DNA from: Rachycentron canadum
Lineage: Eukaryota; Chordata; Actinopteri; Carangiformes; Rachycentridae
Assembly (NCBI GenBank): GCA_038496675.1
Contig: CM076656.1
Coordinates: 15,013,701 to 15,077,700, forward strand
Reading direction: 5' to 3'
DNA: 64,000 bases
Part shown: in pieces, positions 14,148 to 28,500 of the stretch
How the letters are laid out: every line of letters begins with the position of its first letter
How positions within the stretch are numbered: the stretch's first letter is position 1
The notes under the pieces: generated by a model
The model's input: the letters and a program-made list of their open reading frames with translations, nothing else
Told to the model about the DNA's origin: nothing
The model's database searches: none
Program-made: the position numbers and the translations under genes

Positions 14148-17100
14148 CCCGACTAACAGTCTGCAGTTTAAACAGAGCCCAAAGAACAAGACAGTGTGAG
14201 TAAGCACATGAATATTGACACTGTTAATCTACAGCTCTATATAACCTTTCAGTTGGTTTTGAGACAGCGTGTCTGTGAAGTTGTATAGTGAGTGTGTGTG
14301 AGCATTACCTATAATGTGTTTGACACTCATCGCCACTCATCAACACCTTCCTGGCTTGAACAGATACACAAGCGTAAATGTAAATCCCTCCAGGAAAAGC
14401 AGTAATCCAATTAAATGGCAGTAATCTCATGGTATCCACATCCAGTGAGGACAACACGGCAATATCAGTCTGTCAACAGCAGCTGCTTCTTCATCACTGT
14501 CACTATTCTCCTCACCAACTCAGACGGCTCCTGACAACCGGAACAACAAGCTTTGAGCCTGTTGGTGTCTTTTGTCTGCCCTCTCTTTGCATCTCCAGTC
14601 ACAAGAACACACAAACAGCTGGAGCAGAGCCCTGAACTGTGAGTGTTATAGTTGTTACGTGCATCTGTGGTCAGTTTTTCCAGCTCCAGCTGTAGTGAAA
14701 CAGCTCTACTGTGAGCAGCAGACAGCCTATCAGAGGAGACGGGGCAGGGTGTGCGTGCATGTGAAAAATAAGGAGACGGGCAGGGGAGGTGTAAGGAGAA
14801 GGAGAGAGAGAGAGAGAGAAACTACAGGATGGGGCTGAGCTGCTGTGTGTGTGTGTGTGTGTCTGTGTGTGTGTGTGCGCGTGTGCGTGTGTGCGTGCAT
14901 GCGTGTGCGTGCATGCGTGTGTGCGTGTGTGTGCTTGTGCGCCTCAGACTGTGCATGCGTGTGTGCGTGTGTTTGCGTGTGCGGCTCAGACTGTGCATGC
15001 GTGTGTGCGTGTGTGTGCGTGTGCGGCTCAGACTGTACCTGAACGCTGGTAGGCCTATGCATCTGTGGTGCTTTTATGAGGTCTGTGTTGTGCTGCCAAA
15101 TGTGAACAGTGTGTGGAAGTAGCCTTTATAAACAAGATGACGGACTGAAGTGCCGCTTCACTAAGTTTCCCTAAAGAGTAACAAAATCTACCTTTTTCCT
15201 TTTTCTGAGTCTCAAAGCAAACATGAAGATCAGTGGTTCAAATGGATGAGATATTTAAACAGAAAATTACTTCTTTATGAACAGTGTGGAGGGGCTGAGA
15301 TTGCCAGTGTCAGACTCTTGGGTGGGGGATGCAGTGGTGAAGGCACATTCAGTTTAAATTCTGTATAGGGCAGACAGTGAGCTCTTTAAACTTAAAGAAG
15401 ATCAAGGCCAAATCCAAGGTCTTTGCCTTTACATAAGAAGATCTCCAGTGCATCCTTAATATATCTGCTAAACCATGCAGGCTCTTCAAACTAGCCCTGA
15501 ATATCAGAAAAGACACAAACTCAGACACTGTTTCCCCAGTAGTATTAAATATAGACATCAGTTGTGAAAATGTGGCTCACTGTTCCTACCTTGGCAGCCT
15601 CCTTTTCCTCTGAGCTGACATCAACCAAGAAATACATCGCTGCATGTGTGGCAGTCGGGCCTTGGCAAAACCCAGGAGAAGAACCAAACTGCTCGTTTAC
15701 GAGGCCATTCTACTGTACGGAGCAGAGACGGGGACCACCCACACCCACCCATTGTGTCGACTACACTGACTACATTGCCTGTCGCCACCATCTCAGATGT
15801 CCAGGCAAGGTACTAAGAGACCAGGAGAAAAGCACCTTAGCATAGTTGCTAAGGCGGGACTATTTATTATAGCGCTTCTTTGGCTAGACCGCAACAGCAA
15901 GGCCAGTGATGAAGCTACACCACTACTCAGTCAAATTAAAATGAACAGTTTCTATTACATCATCATGGGGACATTTAGCAGCAAGGTTACATCAACTTGT
16001 TGTCACTGACTAAATGCAGTCTTCTTACTATATGACGCAATGACGCACCAACCCTGTATGGTGTCATCTTCACCAGGACACACAGACACAACCAGTGGAG
16101 GATACTGAAAGGATACCAATAGTGAAATGTCTGCACGTGCTTGAATCAGCATGGCATTGGATTTGCAGGTTTCCATACAAAAAGATATACAGCAATTAAC
16201 AGGAATCTTTGTCTGTTCAAAACATCCCGCCTCACGCAATGATGACACAGCAGTGACGATTCTCTCTCACCAATCAGTGGTCACCTCTTGGTATCTCCAA
16301 GCTCACTGACGGAAAACCAAACAGGGCGAATCAAGCCGAGGTAGCGCCATAGCGGTGGAGAGTTGAGTGTTTCAATGTCGCACTACACTACTTCGCTACA
16401 TCACAGAGGGAACCACTATAATATAGTACAAAAATATGATCATGTTATAAAATTGTTCAGCTTAGTTACCAAAAGAAGCCTAGTGGAAGTGAATCAATTC
16501 AATTGGCTTGTGAAATTAAAATTATTATTACTTCAATTCACTCTTAATGCATCTGTAAGTTTTTCAGTTAATAACATACCAAAAAAATAGTTTTTATGTT
16601 TACTTTATGTTTACTTTAGATACTTCACAATGCTTTTCCTGTTACTATGTCTTTACTTTTACAGTACTTAAGTAAAATCTGGAACCTGCAACTTTAACTA
16701 GTATGTTTGTTTTATGTATGTATGTTTTTTTTTTTTTTGATAAAACATCACTTCTGCTATTTTTCTCAAATTGATTTTGAAAGATACTAATATCTTAATT
16801 ATGGTTACAACCAGTGACATCCATAATTCGTTAATCTACCAGTTACTTCCTGAAAATTGTTTTTATCTTCCTCTCACCAGACTTATCTTTAAACAAAATC
16901 TTTTGATTAGTTACCAGGAAGACTCAGTCTGCAGTTGAGGTATTCCAACGAACTCATTGATGATAAATGACTTTTATGTTTATTTATTTATTTATTTATT
17001 TTTAAAAAAGACATTGTTTATATGTATGTACATTACATGTGTGTTTGTGGGTGTGTGTGCATGCGAGTTTCTATTTTTTTTTTTTTTTTTTAATAATAAA

Positions 17101-19552
17101 ACTAAAGGAAACACATGTTCCTTCCACTTCTTCCACCACCGTTCTGCTGTCGCCATAACTTCTACATTAACAGAACAGTGATAGAATTAGTTGTAAACAC
17201 TCACGATACACGTGTACACGCACACACACACACACATGCACACATGCACGCACACACACACTGCTAGGCACAGATAGCAAACTGCACACATACACTGACA
17301 CACATGCAGACACACACACATTGTTTTCAATACAATGCTTATTGAGTTGTCAGATGTGCTTTGGGAAATACTTCCTCCAAGAGCATAAACACTACTGTAT
17401 TCCCAGGCAAGTAACGTGTGTGCGTGTTTCTCTCTCAGACTCTACAAAAGTTTTCAAAAAAAAAAAATGTTTTCAAAAAAACATACGAAACTCAAAGAAC
17501 TACAGATTCTCACAATGTCAAACCTTCATTATAATTTCCCACAGTTTGACATTTAGAGTTAGTTCATATCTTTGTCTCAAGGAGGATATTTAACTTCTGC
17601 GGGGATTACCATATGTTCACTGGATACATTATCTGGATGGATGATTGCATGTACTGTTCCCTACCTAAGCCCAAATTTTTTTTTTTTGTCAGGAGAAGAT
17701 ATAGTTCATCTTATTTGTGTAGATCAAACCTCTGATTTTGTCTTTCCAGTTTCTTGCACATGCACATGAAGAAACCAAACCATGCATGCTGACTTATGAA
17801 ATTCAGAAACAATAAATAAAAAAAAATTGAAGAAAGGCATTTTGGGGTAGAGGGTTAGAAAAGCTGGATCTCACTGTCTCTTCAATTCACTTTGGCGTTT
17901 TGCCTATGGCTAGTGCATGCTCTTCTACATGTCGGTGAAATCACTTGAAGAGATACTTTACATAACTAATTGTTCTTACATTTCCTTCAGGTCCAGTCTC
18001 TTATCTTTCAAGTGTTTTTTTCCAATCTTATAAAAACAAATTAAGGTTTATAAGAAAAGCACATTGGCCCATTTGTGGATATATTTCCTAGTTTGAATAA
18101 TCATGATCGACTCCAAGGAATAAAACAGATCCATTCCCACATAAAGTTCCAAATTAGGTTGCATTGTTAAGCTGTTCTCAAACTATCCTCTCTCCATAAG
18201 AATGATTTTAAGTTGAGTTATAAAAGGCCCTTGTTTTTCTTCTCAGCAGATCAACACTTACAGTCAGCATGTGACCAGTTCACCCTAAGCCTGCAGGAAC
18301 ATCTCATGACCTGGGAAACACCCAAACTGCAGAGACTGCACTCACCACAGCAGGTAAATACACACTCACATATACAGTCAGAGACAGACTGAAAGTGCCA
18401 CAGACACACACAAATCTGTGAATATGCACAACACACATACCATGAACTTGTCACAATACCCACAGCCTTCTGACTGCAACTAGGCCTCTAAGATTTTATG
18501 TCCAGAACACAGTTTTACAGTTGTTCTAGAGGCGGGAGAGCCAAGATTGAAGACCTTATGGACATGGGACTCAACTAGGCGTTCTCACTAGATGTGTGGG
18601 TTTCTCAGGCCTGTCCAGCAGCCTCCCTCACTATCTGATCTGGCTCACCACCAGACGGTTACCAGTTGACAGTTTTGCTCCTCTCTTCCCCCGAGTGTCC
18701 GAGATATACGACTTGATCATTAGTCTGAGGCCTGGTAACAAGTACAGTCACAAACCACTCCACCCTCAAACATGGTGTTTGTTATGGCCAATCCATGACA
18801 AGCACATAAGCCTAATAACAAAAACACACATGTTCAGATCAGATCAGGCTATTCATGCTAATTACCCCTGTGCAGCATTTCATGTTTATTGGTAATGTCC
18901 ATCTGGCTCCATCCAAGAAGAGATTTGAATAGCGATGATCAGTTGTAAAACAGTATAAGAGGTTAAAGGTTCAGTTGCCACTCCTCTTGCTTTTTTTGTA
19001 ATCCTTAGGGTTAGGGTTAGGGTTAGGGTTAGGGTTAGTAATAAATAATGTCAATCAGTCTTACGTAAACTATCCTTGTGAGTGTGTGAACTCCTCAGAC
19101 AGTCTGAAGATCAGTAAGGGCTGTTTCTGTTGACTGCCTCTCACATGTTCAGAGATCTTACAGCCTAAAGGAAGACAGCAGGGCTGGAAATATGCTTGGC
19201 CTACTTTACATAAAAACCATGGACTTCATCGTCTCTCTGTGACATCATCATGAGTCACTGTAGAGCCCTCTGTGTCTCTCTGTGTCATTCCCCTCTCCCC
19301 AGCTGAGGCTAATCCTTTGTCCTGCGCCAGTGCATTTCAACTACTATGGGTCTGACTAAGGTTAAAGGCTGATATTTTTAAATGTTTTTGGTTTGATTCA
19401 ACTATACATCTGAGTTTGTTGAAATATCAAAAGCGATTTTTCTTGCACCATTAAAATACATAATTAAAGACAAATGTAACCATTATCTTTTATATCTTAA
19501 ATAAAGCAGATTCTCGAATACGAGATGATTTTAATCAAGAAAGTGCACCAGC

Positions 19553-19593
<41 letters not shown>

Positions 19594-22500
19594 CAGAGCT
19601 TGTGTTATTTTTGGATGGTTCTACCTCAAGGTTCAGGGTAAGGGGGGTTTCCTATTGGTTGTCTGGAAAAAGGCGTCAGTACAAGAATACAATCAGAGGA
19701 TGTCTAATGACAGGATCTGCTGATAACAGGGCGCACACACAGACACAGACACACACATACAAACAGACACAGATACCTCCAATGAATATTATCATCACCT
19801 CGTGAAATATACACTACTGACGAACAGGCATAGGCCTGACAATGTCCTAACGCCAAATACAGTGGTTGACTAAGGCATGTCATCCTTCTGTGGCATGAGA
19901 ATGTGTGCATATATACATGTGTAGTCGTTGTAGTTGACTTCGATGTCATCAGTACATGTTAAGTGCTAAGGCCGTCGTACACTCAAAACATGTCATTTGT
20001 AGCAAATGTCACGCAAACAGGAGGAAAAACTGCATTTGCTGGGGACTATTTTTGTGGAGGATTGATCCATATCAAGATTAACTACAATGTGTGTGTTCAT
20101 GGTAACTAATAAACATGCCACCCAGTGTAGCTCACATGTTTCTCATAGTATTTGGACAACAATGTATCTTTAAGGCACAGAGGCATAAGATAAATTAGGC
20201 TTTAGACACGCATGGAATCCTGTTTCCTTTCTTGTAGAATTTCTTGACAATTTGAAATTTGTATAATATGACTAGATTTAACTTTTGCTGTGAATTTTAT
20301 CTATCGATTTAAAGCTGCTCTGAATCTTAAACACTGTATGAAAAGGAGACATTTGTCACTTACACTTTCTGGATAAGTGAAGCCTGTAAAAAAAGACTAA
20401 ATATCTTTACAGTGTTGCGATTCACGCTTGTTTTTTTCTAATGATCTGGGGGGAAACTGTGAGTTAAAATAACTTTAATCCTGCAATAAGTGATATTTTT
20501 GGCCCCTTGGTGGCAGCAGAATCAAGGTGTGAACATCACACTCATGCACTGTATGTGGCACAGCTGGTCATTAACACATCCATTTGATGCGGAGCAGATG
20601 GTTCCTGTATATTGCATTTCGATTCTGTCTTAATGTGGAACACCAGGGTGCATTTGTGTAAATGGGCCACTGTATTTGTACAATGTTTTGTATTGCGGTT
20701 TTTGGAGAGGTGGCTGTGGTATTACCTTGTACTATAGCTGATGCACCACATATGCCTTTAGACAGCATTCTGTTAATGATGATTGGTGAGTTTGTATATT
20801 TGCACACATGAAACCAGCCTGCACAACTGATGGCAGACTAATAAAAGCGACCTAAACTGCTCAGGACCAAAACAAACCTGACCTTGACTTTTGTTTTGGA
20901 TGTGTGCGGATGTTTGTGCATGTGCAGGATTTTGTCATTGTTACCGAATTAGTAGCTTTGGGAAACACGTCAACTGCTGCATTTGCACATCATGATTAAA
21001 GCCACCAATTCATCTCCTTTTTCAGCTTATTCAATTCATTCAAATTCATTCAAATCAACCCCCACGTAATCTTATATTGTGCAGCGCAATGCTTCATATT
21101 TCCCTGAAAAAGCATGTCAAAAGCTCAAAACATTAACCAAAAAGTGAATAACTTCAACCAAAATGTTGCATTTTTACTGTTGTGTAAAGTGATAGTGTGG
21201 CTGCTTCTCTTAACTGGCAGAGCACTGATTGAACCTGCTGCAGGTAAAACACTTCAACAAAATGTCCATCTAAAATCATCAGGCTAAAACTAATAGAAAT
21301 ATGATACTAAAATGGAAAGCATGGTAAACATAAAACCCGCTAAACATCAGCATGTTAGCACTGGCAGTATCAAAATGGGAGCATGCTGACACTCACTGCA
21401 GTGTATTATTGCATACATATAAACTGGATATTTCTCACGTATTATTGGAATTAACTTCTGAATAAGTTGCTCTTTTGATTCATCAACAAATTGACATCAA
21501 TAGGAGAAGACGTAGGCTTGTTTCTGATTTGTATGACAGACCCAGAATTAAAAGCTACCAGCATTACTCTCAAAACGTATCTGTCTTCTCAGGAAATATC
21601 ACATCCATGAGGCTGGAGTGCTTCAGGTCACCTAATATCTGACTGTTCTGTATTGAACTGCAACATCTCAACACAAATCAGGGACTGTGATTTGTCCAAG
21701 CGGCGTTGCTGTATATAGCAGTCCAAGCTGGTGGACGAGCAAGCTGACATTAGCATTTATCCCAGAGCACCATTACTCTGTAAAACTGTAGCCCATGCAG
21801 TGAAGCTGATACCAAGTCAACTCCAGTCCAAATCAATCCATGTTTTTCTGACTTATACATGGATTTAAATTAGAGTTCAATTAGGAGATAATAGCCAGAT
21901 GCTAGGAGATATTTTAGTACAGATTATTTGCTGATTAGTGTCAGTTTGGCTGGGAGTTTTAGTGGTTAGCCCTACAGTCACAACATCAACCATAAAGACG
22001 GGTTAAATTGTGTCTAGTGTTTTGGTGGTGTATCAGCCAAATAAATAAGATGTTGAACTCCATGCCAAATTATTTGCAACCATGAAGGTTTTCACTTTAT
22101 AAGCTCAATACCTACATAGGCTCCAGGTGTGTTGACCAACAACACTACTAATATACAGTGTAAGGACTTCTGTAATGCACCTGCGAAGCTTGAAGGGTTC
22201 AAACAAAAAAATAGACTCTAGATACTAAAACAATACTAACACAGATGGACATGTTGAAGAGTGGAGGGATGGTTGGACATACTTCTTAGTATGGCTGACT
22301 CAGTCTCCTGACACACCCCCAGGAAGTGGTAGTAAGACTCCATCTCAGCAGTAGAGATCCGTACGGTGGAATAAGCTCGCCCATATTTACCACAGTTTGG
22401 ACATCTAGACGGGAGGGTCTGGTATCGCAGCCTGCCTAGTGCGTCCATCTCCAGTCATAAATCCACCTAATTTCATCTGGGATAAGAGTGTGTGTTTTCC

Positions 22501-25500
22501 AGTCGACTGTATCTATGCATCAAGCCTGCCCACCGGCTCTGCAACAGAGACAACGGTTCCTTGGTGCTTCTGTCTGTTACATACACACTCACATCCCCTT
22601 TGGCAATGCCACTGCAGCTGTTCTTGCATGTGTCCCTATGGAGCCAGCAAGGTGCCTCTAACCTCCTCGCCTCTCTCAGCCTGTCTGTCTCTCTCGTAAT
22701 CTCTGCATTGGAAAGTAAAGTAGTAAAGCCAATTACAGGACATTTGCATACGCCTGTCCCTGTGATGACCACAAACACAGCCACGAGAACAGCTACAACT
22801 GTGAGAGAGTGACTCCACCCTCAGGTGGCTCATGTCACCTCTGCCGGCTCTTTTCCTCTACTAAGGTGTTATTTGAAGTGACAGTGAAACTGGGTTAAAG
22901 TGGCGCAGTTGATGCTAGCACACGCTCACTCTCAAAACTCTTCACCTTAAGTAACTGGCGTGAAATCACTTCTGCGAGGCGAAAACATGTAACTCTCTCA
23001 AACCATCCAAATGGCTTTTGGCAATTGCAATTGCAGGGCCCAGTGAAAATGACTCAAAATTGAAAACCGTATCAACAGAGAGACACACACAAAGTACAAT
23101 AATGCAGACACAGATTCTCTCCCTTTCTACTCATCCTCTGTGAAGCATGTACAAGCCGTGGATTTGTCAGTCCACACCACACACACTTGACCTTTGTGTA
23201 TTTCTTTTTAAGTAGCTTCAGTAAACCAATCTAGATTTCTACCTATTCATAAGGACACTAAAATAACTAAACACACTACTGGTACAGACTTAGATCTATC
23301 AGCAACTGCTCTTTAAAACAGACTGCAAGTTCACGTCACAAAAAATGATTCCTAACACACGCTCTGATGGGTGACTGATTGTAGAGTGGTTAGAAGTCCC
23401 ATCCCCATCACCAATAATGCTAAAGTGGTACTAAGCAAGCAGGCAGGAGCAGATTATAGCAACTTGTTCCAGGTGCTGACGCTTCAGACTTTCAGTAGTT
23501 ACAGAGTACATCAACCACACACACAGATAACATGGTAAAATGGTCAGTATGTTCATCACTTACACATTACTGATCCCATGTTGCTGCTGTTCTTGCTATG
23601 AAGCAATCCTCACAGAGAAGGAGGCTGAGGCGTGCAGGTAAACCAGCATCCAGTCAGAAGTCCATGCCAACATAACCCACACATACACAAATCCAGTGAC
23701 ACTACAGTCCAGTGCTGAGGGCTGTCACTTTTCCCAAAGTACTGCAAGACCAGCCCTCTTCTTTTGTGTGAGAGCAAGAGAGATATAGAGGGAGACTGAG
23801 TGAGAGAGACGGGGGAATGTGTGTGTGAATGTGGGTCTGTGTGTGTTTTTGTCGGAGCAGGGGTCTGAGCCTCTTCTGGCAGCCTTGTGACCAGCTGAGC
23901 GGCTCAGTTCTAACTACAGTTTAGACAGTTATGCTCAACGACACTCCCATCAGGCTGCAAAATACCTTGTCTACACTGGCTACACAGCAAAACAGTAGCA
24001 TTGTTGTTCTTTCGTCGAGGAGTTTTTAATGCAACCTTACAGTTTTTCCATTGAAAAACATGGGTGGACACACTGGAAATATTAAAAAAAAAAAAAAAAA
24101 AAAAGCCTAAAAAAAATTCTAAAAAAAATGTTTTTATGCTTAGCTTGGATGGAAGATGATTTAGAAGATTTATGTTTCAATAAAAATAAAATGCAACGGA
24201 CTCAAACAGACATGAAGCTATTTTATATCATCTCATTGTACCTTCTTCTTATGCAATGATAGAATAATGTTTGCCTAATGGTGTGGATGGGTGTTCATGA
24301 GCTGTTAATCTGTGCTGTAACAAGTCCTAACAAAACAAATTAAGTTCCTTCAAAACATACATTTCCTTGATGCATAGGCTTTTATTGACTGGAGACACAC
24401 TAACAATACACGTCCCTCAGTAATAATTATATCTCATGAATCAGGTAAATAACAGGCAAAATTATAAAGCTTGCCTGTCTCATAGTCCAAGCTTTCTTCC
24501 TTGAGGTCAATGTATATGTCCAGAGTCTCAGTCCCTCCCAGTAACACACGCCTAAACTGTCCCCCTTCTTCCTTCCACCTCTTCCTCCTCCTCCACTGTC
24601 CCGGTAGCCACTCTGAGGGGCAATTGCTCCTGAAGAAAACATACGTCAGAGGCCTGCTTGTTGAAAATAGAACTTTTTCCTCAATAAATCACCAGTCAAC
24701 ATGGCTTTGTTGTTGAAGTGCCATGTGTATGTACTGTATGTGTAGCCAAAGGACGCAGCCTTGCAGGACAAACACACAGACACACACTTCCCACAAGCCG
24801 TCATCTGTAGTTAATTCTCTATATTTATGCAGGGAAAATTGTGAGGTTAGTCATGACATTAAAATCACCTCAGGTCCTGCTGCCAAAACAGCTCTGACTC
24901 TTCAAAGACTCTACAACACCTACTGTTATGGAGATACACTGACCCAGTCATCATGCCAATCACAGTTTAGCCATGGTCAAAGTCATTCAGTCCATATGCT
25001 TACCCATTTTTTTATCCATCCAGGGTTGCGAGTTGGGGGGGGCTGTAGGCAATCCCAGCTGACATTGGGCGAGGGCGGGGTACACCCTAGATAGGTCGCG
25101 TAGGGCCGACATATAGACACATACAACCATTCAAACTCACGCCTACGGGCAATTTAGAGTCACCAAGTAATCTTTGGACTGTGGGAGGAAGCCAGAGTAC
25201 AGGTAGAGGGAGAGCAAACTCCACACAGAAAGGCCCCAGGCCTGGGAATTAAACCCATCAACTTCACTACAAAGCAATGTCCTCCTGGACAGGTGCCACA
25301 GTAGCGAGGTAATCAGTGTCATTCACTTCGCACTTCACGTCAGTCGTTCTAATGATGGTGTTGAACGGTACACATCCAGTCCACACAAAAACCAACAGGC
25401 AAATCAAATAATGAATAGCCACGACAGTATGTAAACAGTCAAAAGCCAAAATGGGCATTTGGTTTCTCAATCAATAATAGTCTAGACACAGCTGTTGTTC

Positions 25501-28500
25501 GGTCAGTGTGTATTGTGGTTTTGGGTGCCACTGCACTGACTGATTTGATCATGTTACATCTCATTTGACCGCAATAGTGGAATAGTAGTGGAGCCGATTG
25601 GCCAAGAACTGCACCAGAGTCCCAGGCAGAATAGAGGAGGATGCTGAAGACAAGGAATAGAGTATTCTCAATATTTATTTCAAGAATTAGTGATGAAAAT
25701 CTATATCAGTCTTATATCTATATCTGTGCTAAACGCATAAGTCAAGTGAGGAACTCAAGCATGACGTAGAGTTGGGCTGTTTGTTGAATCATTTTTACTA
25801 ATTATTAGCATTATGTACATTCCCACATGTTAGTATGTTCTTTATTTCATAACCCTATGAAAATAAAACCAGAAGGGCATTTAGGACACAGCACACAATA
25901 TTTTTACATCCAAGTCATATTCTGGGGTGATGCTTTTTAAATCCATGACCAAGAGAAACACAAGAGACTGAAGGATGGAGGGAGATGAACAGGGTGGAAC
26001 GTTTCATACTTCTTGTTATTACATCACCTGAGTTTATCCCTCACAACTGTCACACCAGAGACCGGGGTTCATCCTTAATCCAGACTCCTGTCTGTGGTTT
26101 AGACAACAAAAGCACTTTGGTTAAGGTTTGGGAAATATCGTGGTTCTGGTTAAATGCAAATAAACCTGTTGTCCAGGGAGAAAAAATCAATACATTTCTC
26201 TATCAAATTCTATACTGAACTGAAGAACTCACTTAACATGACAAATAAAATAAAAATCAAATCACACTCAGCTTTTTAGCAAGCAACGTTACCACGAGGT
26301 GATTCATAGGTCGGTGACGGCTTTTAAAACGGTATTAGGCACAAAAACCACTTGATGAGGTACAATTTGGTTAAAATAAGTACTTCTTTAAGATTAGAGG
26401 GCCTTCATCATAATGGTTAACTCTCCTGTGTCACAGTCCTGTGTTCTTTGACCCATCCATTCATCCCAACGTCTTAATGTGGACTTTGTGACCTTCATGC
26501 TAAAGACATACAGTTTTCATACCGACTCATCTTTCTCAACTCAATGGCCATGAGTCTGTTCTGCCCAAACAACAACTTGCAACTGAGTCAATGACCAGCT
26601 CACTTGACATAGGCTAAATCGAGATTCTCTTGTGGCCCAGTGGATCAAATCTATTGTTTAGCTGTGTTGTGTTGTGTTGAAAGAAAGACAAAGGATATGG
26701 TGACCCAACCCTCTCCACCGCTACCACCGCCACCGTACCAGAGACAGGAAGAGGAAGCAGAGAGAATGCACTTCTGACGTCATGACAACAACATGGGGGC
26801 TTGCTGGGGGGGCCTCTGGATAACACCACAAATCCGGAGCAGCTATTAGAAGGCAACAAGTGAGTTTACAGTAGTTGTTAATGGTGTGAAAATCTTCCTT
26901 TTAAAATCCAAATCACAATATGTCATTTCCCACGACGCGGCAAATATTATATAGTCAGATCGCAGAGCTTCCATGATGACACATCGTGTCCGGAAGTTGT
27001 GTTTGAAAATGCAATTGTTTAATGAGTGAACCAACCTTTGGGAAGTATATTTATTTGCTTGATTTCCATGAAGGACAACAAAAAAATGTATATCAGTCTC
27101 ATGTCCATGTTAACTATGGCGCTGGTTAGCATAGACTAGCAGAAGGGAAAACAGGCTAACTAGCAGCTCCAACATGTAAATGTTTTATGTTGAAATGATA
27201 TCTTGGTTCATTTTACACTGCCTCAAAATCTACCACGTTAAACCAAAGTTAGCATAATGAAACAGATCTCAGTTTTTCCAAATACATATCTCTAACCCAG
27301 TGTTCTGCTTGCTACTATGACCTGTTTGCTAATGGTAAAGAGTGCTTTAAATATCTTGGATGATGTAGCCAAGTATGTTGATGGGAAAGTGTCTTGTAAA
27401 TTCCCTGAACACATTCATAGTCCACTCTAAAATGTCATTACACAGTCGTACGTCTGCTGCCTAAAATTTCCTTTATTGTGATGTAACTGGTAAAGTTGGA
27501 AGTGTGCAGGAAGGAAACCATTTGAGTAAAAATGAAAACATCTGTCCCAGCTGTGGCCTCTGACCTTCCCATTTGTCACCTCATTTAACAATTAGGAAAC
27601 TAGAAGCTGCCTTTAGGACCAATCTTAAAATAAGACTGTTGGAGCAAAGGCAGCACTCAAACTGTAGTAGTGGTATTTTGCTTAACTTAAAATTGGCTTT
27701 GCTCACCTGTGTGGTATTCATGTGCCCTGTCCAGAACACACTTTATACACATTAGGGGAGAAGGAGATACAAGTAAGAGGTTTATTCTAATGACGCTTTG
27801 TTCTACAGCAGATTTTTGGTGTGTTCGGTGAGAACTGGGTCCTAGATGTCGCGCAGGTATGTTTTCAAATGTCCATTTCCGGAGAAAAATTGCATTGTTG
27901 ATTTGATGAGCCAAACTAGCAGGTGGGGACACCCAAACTGTCAGTGTGCCCCCAAAATCCTCACAGTGTGCTTGTTAAGTGGTTGAGTCCATTAAGATTT
28001 TAGCAGCAATAACTTTTTTGGAGCCATTTCTTGGTCAACAACTGCTGGGTAAAGTGACTGCACATATCATTTCAATGAACCTGTCATCATAGTGGGTTTT
28101 CCAGTGGTATTGGTGACAAGAAATTATAGTAAAACCATTTTCACATGTTAAAAATAAGCTTCAATTCCCCACAAACAATGATGCTAGCTCTCATGTCTCG
28201 TTCACATAGCTGCTAAATATGTTCTCCCATTCAAAATTCCTGCAGTTAATTACCCAGCAAAGTATCTAAATATTTTGAAGAAATATGCAAAGAAAAAGTC
28301 TTTGCTCCAGTAATTCCACCCAGGCCCAGTTGTGGCTGTCATGCTAATCCTCTTAGCTCCGTTTCCAACAGATGACTGAAACACTCCACAGCTGCCATTT
28401 CTGTATTTGGTTGTATATTATTTAATTTAGCCAACGAGTCTGTAATGAGTGCAGAAAATGTAAGACAGAAACTGTGTTACTTAACACACACTGCTTGGGC

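Noticed and set aside
14730..15122. Several overlapping Cys/Val or His/Thr-rich open frames on both strands
   Set aside because: All are translations of the GT/GC minisatellite.
16200..16400. Locally CpG-richer stretch with a CCAATCA word, considered as a promoter or DNA-transposon end
   Set aside because: No terminal inverted repeats, no target-site duplication and no downstream exon could be shown.
20450..20830. Segment that reminded me of a fish repeat (TTTTTGGCCCCTTGGTGGCAG and nearby)
   Set aside because: I could not recall a consistent ordered set of words, so it is left unannotated.
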